Below, one piece after another: positions 41,757-48,235 of a stretch of DNA of 48,235 bases. Location: positions 1-48,235 of the forward strand of contig LRSR01004377.1 of assembly GCA_001579985.1 (NCBI GenBank), read 5' to 3'. The position numbers and the translations under genes were made by a program. Under the pieces are notes generated by a model. The model did not search any database, was not told the DNA's origin, and saw nothing but the letters and a program-made list of their open reading frames with translations. The DNA is from Hypsibius dujardini (lineage: Eukaryota > Tardigrada > Eutardigrada > Parachela > Hypsibiidae). Numbering within the stretch: position 1 is the first letter of the stretch; every line of letters starts with the position of its first letter.

Positions 41757-43428
41757 ATGAACCGGACGACGTCCAAGGCCTTAAATGTCACGTATGTCTG
41801 TAATGGGTCCGATGCAGTCGGAGATCTCAGCCTGCTGTCTGCGGAAGACCCCATTCGGTTCCTGGAGGGAGTGGCCTTCCCTATTTTTCTTCTCATCGGC
41901 ACGGCTGGGAATGTGCTAAATGTTTTGGTGCTTGGAAAAGGCAAAACCAGAGCTTCCGCCGATGTTTTCGTCATCTCTATGGCCATTTCCGACTTGTGTA
42001 TTCTGTAAGGGAATTCTGATAATACAAAAACAGTCCAATGCACTCCGCAAGAACTTTTTATAATTTTGAGGTCTAGTTCTGATTTTGTTTTGGTCCATCC
42101 AGATGGCTTTTCATCCCGATCTGGCTGAAAAAGATAGACCCAAGTCTAATCACTGAATTTCACGCGGGTTTCCGGCAGTTTGACGTCGTCTACAGGGAGG
42201 TTTACAAATGGCTGACGAGCACCTTTTATTTCATCTCCGACTGGTACGTCAGTCAAGCTTATACATAATGATTTCTAACGTCCAAAAACTTTACATTTCT
42301 CCTTCGGGATTTTGATTATCAACGCAGGATTGCCATTGCATTTTCCATGGAAAGACTGATCGTTCTGTCCCATCCCATGAAGTTCTTAGGCCGAAATACT
42401 GCCAAAAAAGCAATGATTGTCGTTGGAATTATCACCTTTCTCGGCATCGTCAAACCCGTTCAGCTTGCGTTTGACGTAATTTCGTGGCAACTCTCATCCG
42501 ATTCAGCGGACCATCTTTCGATCTATCAAGAGCAGCGAACTGAATCCACGGAGCTCTGGAGTGACATTCACGAAATTATAATGGTAGAGTAAATTTGTTT
42601 AATTTTACACAAAAATGACGTGGGTTTCTATTGGAGGGCTTCATTCTTTTTGCTATGGTCAATATGTTCCATTTTCTATCTTCACGCCAAAACAAAAACT
42701 GTATTTTAATGTCATGTCAAAATTTGAAGTATATAATTCAATCTGGGATTGCAAAGATTAACATTTATACTGCAAAAGGCGGGGGAAAAAATGAAAATTT
42801 GGAAAAGGTTTACATTTTTTGGGGCGCTGATTAATCGTTTAATTTCTTCCTCGGGTGTTTCGGACCCCCTCAAATAATCCCCTGAATTATCCACTGCCTG
42901 TTTCTCTAGTTGGCTGATCGTTTCCTGGGCTTTTCGACCCTCCTCATAACCAACCTCATCCTCACATACTTTCTCCACCACCTACAGCAGTCTCGCATTC
43001 GAGAGCTCAATCAAGAGGATCAATTCTACCATCTCAGCAGAACAAACATTCTCGCACGCGGATGTGCCATTCAATGCCTCATCTTCAAGTTTCCCGGATT
43101 CATCTACAACGCCCTCTTGCTGGCTAGTCAACCGCCTTTTTGTTCGTACCACTTCGCGGGAGGAGAAGGGGAATATTGGCTGGCTTTTGTGTCCTTCTTC
43201 CTGATGGTCAACACTTCCATCAACTTTTATCTGTATTGCGCGTTCAGTCGCAATTTCCAGAAGAGATTGGAGGCACGATTTCCGATGATGGTGGCGAGAT
43301 GGAGGAGTATTCGTTGGCATCGCCTGCGAGGCAGTTCGCTGCTGCCTAAAAGTTGGGAGCTAAGGATGGCGCCGCATAAACGAGGCTCGGGAGTTTCCAA
43401 CATCACGCAGAGTTCTTCGGCTTTCTGA
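41757..43428 (+). CDS. Class A GPCR, FMRFamide-receptor-like, paralog 2, four exons, 387 aa
   Basis: Exons: 41757-42004, 42103-42243, 42328-42583, 42910-43428; phases 2, 2, 0. Exon 1 is 248 bp, identical in length and phase to paralog 1. The N-terminus has sequons (NRTT, NVTY). TM1 is FLEGVAFPIFLLIGTAGNVL. TM2 reads SADVFVISMAISDLCIL and LWLFIPIWLKK. TM3 ends SMERLIVLSHPMKF, again ERL for DRY. TM6 has IFKFPGFIYNALLLAS and TM7 ends NTSINFYLYCAFS. The third cytoplasmic loop holds RIRELNQEDQF. The gene faces away from paralog 1 across 4.9 kb, consistent with an inverted duplication. It is probably a peptide receptor coupling to G proteins; the ligand is unknown. Confidence 0.92.
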
Positions 43429-44210
43429 TGGACAATGTCGCATGATTCTCACGAATTAGGATCGGCCGTAATCCGGCCGTTAATGTACAGCTGTAGTTAA
43501 AGGATTCGGCAAGATGCGATTGGTATACAGGATTCTGTTTCATCCGCTTCAAAAATATTTAGGAGCAATATCGGAACTCGCTGGCCACAACGTTTGTTCC
43601 ACTCGTTATTGTTAAAAGAATCATTAAAATCGAAAAAGGTCCCTGTTTCTGTAAAAGACCAAGTTTTAACAATGCTTCTTAATTCTGACATAGACAAGCT
43701 AGATTGACGAGCGACACGCAAGAGAGAGGAACCCAAAACCCACTTTACGAGCATTAGGTTTTTTTAAGTGTCCCATTTAAATAGCATTTAAATATCTTCG
43801 TTTATTGCATTGTTCTCAACTTTGAAATTCTGCCAAAGAAGTGTTCATATCCTTGACTGATGAAATACATTTTTAGTACCATCATATAATGAAAGCTCTA
43901 ATAGTAAAACATAAAGCCGAGTCATTTTGCGTTCCACCTCTGTAAATCGTCCCAAAGTTATAGTCCTAACCGAAGTCTCATCGCCAAAGCGAACTACTGT
44001 TTTATCCGGATATGTATAAAACATGGTATGCTGTAGTTTGTAGTTATTAGTGGTCTCCAATATTTAGTACTTTCCTAGTTGTATTTTTCAGTTTTAGTTT
44101 TTATTTCTTAGTTACGTAATTGTACTTTCCAATCGTATTTTTTCCTTTTAAATACAAATAGGTAACTACTAAATACTAAAGACAACTACTAATTACAAAC
44201 TACAACAACC
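43429..44210. other. Intergenic region with repeat fragments
   Basis: Positions 43896-43957 share a motif block (CATTTTGCGTTCCACCTCTG) with 32171-32230 in the cyclase gene. The rest up to 44000 is unique without a supported gene. A foldback element starts at about 44001. Confidence 0.55.
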
Positions 44211-44237
44211 ATGTTTTATACATACCCGCTTTATCCG
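44001..44237. mobile_element. Foldback element, family C
   Basis: The left arm (TTTATCCGG, ATGTATAAAACATGGT, TGTAGTTTGTAGTTATTAGT, ATATTTAGTA) is mirrored on the right (TACTAAATACTAAAG, CTACTAATTACAAACTACAA, ACCATGTTTTATACAT, TTATCCG). The arms are about 75-80 bp and imperfect, with a T-rich spacer of about 75 bp. There is no internal gene. The right arm overlaps the proposed first exon at 44211. Confidence 0.8.
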
Positions 44238-44862
44238 CGCATCAGAACGATTTATCAGCCCGCCTCACCACAGACCATCGTCCGAAATACGATCCACGCT
44301 GTTGTCGTGCTTCATGCCATGTCATGTCGCGGTAATTATTTCAGCTATCTCGCTTCCTTACATACACACAGACTCAACACTCTGCAGACCTCTCTTTTGC
44401 TAATGCGATTCTTCACCTCCCTTCGCAATCATTTCATCTTTCCTCGATCGGGGGCTTCACATTATTCCTCGGAGCGAACGGCTCCTGCGGGAGGATCAGC
44501 AATACGATCTCTCAAGTCTGTAGTGCCTATTTCGACCGAGATAAGACACTGTACCATATGCAAGATGGAGTATCTGGCAGGAAATATGATCCCCGGATCG
44601 GATGGATCCTGGCGACGCGCTCCACTTTCGTATGAGAGATACATATACCGCACAAAACAGATATATAGACACACACCGGTGTAGACGCAGCAATCTTTTC
44701 AATCTATAATTTACACGTGTCTTCTTATCTACGCAGGCAGAAGGGATGCGACTGGCTTCCCTGTTCAGCGCATGCCCGGTGTCAAATCCAGGCAAACAAT
44801 CGGTCACGAACGGGGGAATTGTCGCGGTGGATGTGTCCGTCAACGAGATCGTTCCCAATTAA
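44211..44862 (+). CDS. Small three-exon gene or gene fragment with a weakly Cache-like C-terminus
   Basis: Exons 44211-44331, 44388-44629 and 44737-44862 join in phases 1 and 0 through GT-AG introns of 56 and 107 bp, to a TAA at 44860; 162 aa. The peptide runs TIVRNTIHAVVVLHAMSCRD, then NGSCGRISNTISQVCSAYFD, KYDPRIGWILATRS and NGGIVAVDVSVNEIV. The last motif resembles the GVVGVDVSL strand that ends extracellular Cache domains, and YDPR precedes it as in that fold, so a Cache-type fragment is possible but unproven. The proposed ATG lies in a foldback element arm. The true 5' end could instead be the acceptor at 44258, with lost or unseen upstream exons. Confidence 0.4.
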
Positions 44863-46878
44863 AACGGCGCCCTGTCCTTATGTGTACTGTAATTGTATGC
44901 CGAAGATACAATTATCACGATCCTTGTTAGGGATGTACGGGATGAGGCTCTACTCTCTTCTCGTAGATATGGCAGACGCTTGGCCTATTTTCTCTGCGAG
45001 TTCGCGCTCTTTTGAATGGTGGTAGAACTGGACTATGCAAAATTAAAATGACCCTTTGCGTGACCCTAATAGCCGGGTGCGTGACCAGGCTGATTATCTA
45101 GTCAAAAATTATGCAGCGGCTGTGCTTGGACAGCCGGTTCTGTGAGTGTCTGACAGACGGTTCGCTAATGGGTCCAGTATGGTTACTTTTGCTACTGCTT
45201 CTCCACCTGTTGGACGGGAGTACGCTTCGAGCTTGCGTTTACCTTTATTGTTCTACTCGTGACCATGCCTGTATCTGTGTCTGTGGCCGTGTCTATGCCT
45301 GTCTTGTGTCTGTGTCTGTGTCTTTGTCTGTGTCTGTGTCTATGCTTTTGTCTGTGTGTCTGTGTCTGTGTCTGTGTGTCTGTGTCTGTGTCTGTGTCTG
45401 TGTCTGTGTCTGTGTTTGTGTTTGTGTCTATGCTTGTGTCTGTGTGTCTGTGTCTGTGTCTGTGTCTGTGTCTGTGTTTGTGTCTATGCTTTTTTCTGTG
45501 TGTCTGTGTCTGTGTCTGTGTCTGTGTTTGTGTTTGTGTCTCCGTCTGCGTCTGCGTCTGCGTCTGTGTTTGTGTCTTTCTCTGTGTCTGTCTCGGTCTC
45601 TATCTCATTCTACGCTTACCTCCGTGTCTGTGTCTATGGCATTTTATGTGCATGTGTCTGCGCTTACGCCTGTGTACATGGATTCAGTGGTTCCAATTAC
45701 GACTTGGAGCAAAAAGCGGATTTGGCGGTGCTTTGTACGTTTTCATGTCGTGATGGGTCCTCCGCTTCGCTGCATCCCAAAAAGACGGATTACCCGTTCG
45801 CGCCAACCCTATCACATTTCCTTTAAACAAACGAAAGATCCCCAACCTGTTCTGTGTACATGTATATCAGCTATTCATCTTGACTGATCTTTTCCAGAAT
45901 ATCATGCCCTTCCATTTTATAAAGCCAATGGAAATCTTTACAGAAAACAAAGACGCCACAGCAAATATGTACAAATAATCCGGTTCAAAGAACGCGTATG
46001 AAATTGCCTCGCCTGTCACTTTGCCTTCTAACCTAAAAAGTTTAAGTTCCAAAAAAGATTAATAATACAACTACAGTACTAGTAAAAATGGTGCATGGCA
46101 GATGACTAAAAAATCTCTCTATCTTTATTAGCAGAAATCAAAAACTGCTCAGCTCAAATGATGATTGTTTAACTTGATTATTCACAGCCGGATTGAACGA
46201 AAACGTGCCAATGGGAATGGATCCACAAAACCCGCTGGTTTCTTATTTGAAACTATTTTTATGCGACAGTATTATCGCACAGTCCTGATAATGTGATGAG
46301 TTATTTTTAAACTGTGCAGTCGGAGTATATTTCACGTCATTTTTGACGAATACCAGACACTTTTCTATGCAATTTCCCGAAGAGACGCTCGTTCCACGGA
46401 TGATGATTTTCCGCGGTGACCACGCCCTAAAATATCCGTCAGCCAATAGATCACCACACTCTCCTGCCTAACCTCGGGGAAAAGGGCTTCATTTTGTGCT
46501 GCGCTACAAGAGAATTATTGCACCTTTTCCCTGTGCGACTCGCAGCAAACACAGACAGAAAGGGCGCCCTTTTCACTTGCGATCATTTCACCTACGGCTC
46601 TCCCGCTGCGCTCGTCGCCATCTCACTGAGAAGAGCACTCTCTCTTGTCTCTCTCTCTCTCTCTCGTTATCGTTCACTTGCAAAATCTCACGCAAAACAG
46701 CACAGCGTGTGTGTGTCTACATTTGACGTTTCTCTTTCCGGTGGCATTTCTCTGCAAAATGTCTCCGCAGTTTACCGGTTGTTCGCTTTAGAATTTACCT
46801 TAAAAATTGAAGAATCGCAACTGCAGTTTTTCACCCTCGCTTGATTGATTGATGGGCTTGCAGTTGGCTGTATAAAAA
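44863..46878. other. Intergenic region with TGTGTC microsatellite
   Basis: Positions 45265-45600 are an imperfect (TGTGTC)n tract interspersed with CTATGCTTT segments. All long Cys/Val/Leu/Ser frames here are artefacts. After it, a short frame at about 45670-45826 (LAVLCTFSCRDGSS) follows a possible acceptor but joins to nothing. A leader-like stretch (MGPVWLLLLLLLHLL) at about 45168 runs into the repeat. Positions 46646-46672 are a CT-rich run. No gene is firmly supported. Confidence 0.5.
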
Positions 46879-46954
46879 ATGGATACACACCTGTTCGTTG
46901 CTCTGCTTTTGGCCGCATCATCCTGGGGGATTTTGCAGCGCGGAAACTGTGAAG
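46879..46954 (+). CDS. Signal-peptide first exon of a gene that probably continues beyond the window
   Basis: ATG 46879 starts MDTHLFVALLLAASSWGILQ, a textbook signal peptide, and ends after Glu in phase 1 at a strong donor (GAAG/GTAAGA). No matching second exon is seen before 48235, so the intron may exceed 1.2 kb. The AT-rich TATAAAAA directly before the ATG is too close to act as a TATA box for it. It is a secreted or type I membrane protein; the identity is unknown. Confidence 0.45.
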
Positions 46955-47953
46955 GTAAGAGGGGGCTTTATTTCTTCCTAATGTCTAATGTCATTTACCG
47001 ATGCGCGCGTGTGTGTGTGTGTCGGCCTTCTGCACAGGCATTGCTCCGTTAAGGGACGAAAAGTAATTGAATTATTCACGATACGGTGTGATGAGGAAGT
47101 GGGGTGGAAAGGGGGAGATGGGCAGCTGAATTGTGTGTAGAGAATTTCTCTGTTGAGGGATCGCGGTCCACGTGCCTTGTCATGGGAATGGAAGAGATAG
47201 AGTGTAGAGGATGGGGCGAAATCGGAGCTTTACGTGGCCCAGTTTCCACCTGGATTATTATGTCATCTGAGAAAATGCGGGATATGTAAGGGATGATTAT
47301 GGATAATATAATGCCCGTCTCCCTTGTGTGGAGGATGAGCCGGCCTGAATGAGTTACTGTGTTGGATTACCGGATGGGATTAATTTTCTGCTGGCCTAAT
47401 TTGATATATTAGTAAAAATAAATATTTTAAAATTAATGCCGTACTGTTGTATATTATTATATTTTTCTGATATTTTTCCAACTGCGACATAATTAAATAT
47501 AATTTAATATAGGTAGGCAGAAATTTACATTTTAATTTGAGCAACAGTGTTTTGGCGTTGACCGTGCAGGGTAAAGCGAATTCATATGGACCGATATATC
47601 ATTCTCCAGTCCTTCAGACACTGACAGACAGACAATTTGGATGTATGCAGCCGATGTGTTTCGCACGTAAAAAGTGTCTGATTTATTAACTGCAGCTGTG
47701 TGGCCTGCGCTGGTTGTCTGTCTCTGGTCTGGTCTGGTCTGGGTGGCATGTGGATTTAGTGGTTTTAATGCAATTATTGTTTGCCTAGTCAAACCTGCAG
47801 TGAATTGCTTGACAGGCTTGCGAAAACTCGCAGCAACACTTGAGAGTTAAATTGGAGAAAGTTCCATTGACGGGACGGGACGATAGGGAGGACACAAGAA
47901 GGATTTTAGACTTGTTTTACACTAAGTCCCACCAGCAACGTCAATGGCAGATC

Positions 47954-47998
<45 letters not shown>

Positions 47999-48235
47999 AG
48001 ACAGATAGCGTCCTACCGCTAACTCAGCGGATGTTGATCGCGGAAAAAAATGAGCCATCTAGAGCGCACGATATTTAGGTTACGTGGCAGTATTACATCT
48101 CAATTTCACGTCTCAAAAAGGTTTTTGAAAGGTCTTTTGTCCGTTGGAGGGATTTACAGTCGAGGTGAATTGAAAGGCACCACTTGAATTTGGCCTCTCG
48201 GTGCGGCATGACGACGATTGCATTGAAGTAGGCTC
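46955..48235. other. Right edge: presumed intron or intergenic DNA with simple repeats
   Basis: Contains a short GT repeat near 47010-47025, TCTGG pentamers at 47722-47742 and a (CAGA)n run at 47953-47998. There is no supported exon on either strand. If the exon at 46879 is real, much of this is its first intron. Confidence 0.5.

Noticed and set aside
44717-45025. 102-codon frame overlapping the last exon of the 44.2-44.9 kb gene
   Set aside because: It runs in another frame over that exon and lacks conserved motifs.
45111-45887. Long Cys/Val/Leu frames of up to 258 codons
   Set aside because: Mostly (TGTGTC)n microsatellite; all three plus frames stay open, as expected of a period-6 repeat.

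Overview
The window is intron-rich metazoan nuclear DNA: GT-AG introns, mostly 55 bp to 2.2 kb, and multi-exon genes for secreted and membrane proteins. The gene set (receptor guanylate cyclase, FMRFamide-receptor-like GPCRs, pancreatic-type lipase, DUR3-type urea symporter) fits a small protostome. I suspect a tardigrade, but that is inference from gene flavour and compact introns. No rRNA, tRNA, CRISPR array, prokaryotic operon or virus was recognised. Gene models were assembled by hand, joining exons wherever splice sites and reading phase agree.

Layout. 535-1567 (-): secreted Tyr/Thr/Lys/Glu-rich repeat protein, two exons. 3286-6710 (+): six-exon secreted protein with an unrecognised N-terminal region, 15 threonine/glutamine-rich heptads and two C-terminal SnoaL-like (NTF2-fold) domains. 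8040-11354 (+): nine-exon secreted lipase with a complete Ser/Asp/His triad. 13163-13513 (+): 116-residue secreted YVP-repeat peptide. 13834-21202 (-): 13-exon DUR3-like urea symporter of 830 residues with a cysteine-rich cytoplasmic insert. 22631-33388 (+): receptor guanylate cyclase (ectodomain, TM, pseudokinase, cyclase) whose cyclase domain lacks the first metal-binding Asp and has Glu for the second. 34003-36801 (-) and 41757-43428 (+): two paralogous class A GPCRs, head to head, with identical intron phases. Between them lie decayed or fast-evolving cysteine-rich secreted-protein modules (37.2-40.3 kb). 44211-44862 (+): small three-exon gene or fragment with a weak Cache-like ending. 46879 (+): a signal-peptide first exon whose gene probably continues beyond the window.

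The rest is intergenic and intronic DNA rich in simple repeats, chiefly (CAGA)n/(TCTG)n, plus several foldback or MITE-like families, a 42-bp perfect palindrome and a 16-bp-arm hairpin.

No operon logic is expected. Functional themes are extracellular hydrolysis and secretion in the first 13.5 kb, solute uptake at 14-21 kb and signal reception at 22-43 kb. The most unusual items are the secreted heptad/double-SnoaL fusion, the predicted metal-site-defective guanylate cyclase receptor, the animal DUR3 with its Cys-rich loop, and the Cys-rich modules between the divergent GPCR paralogs.
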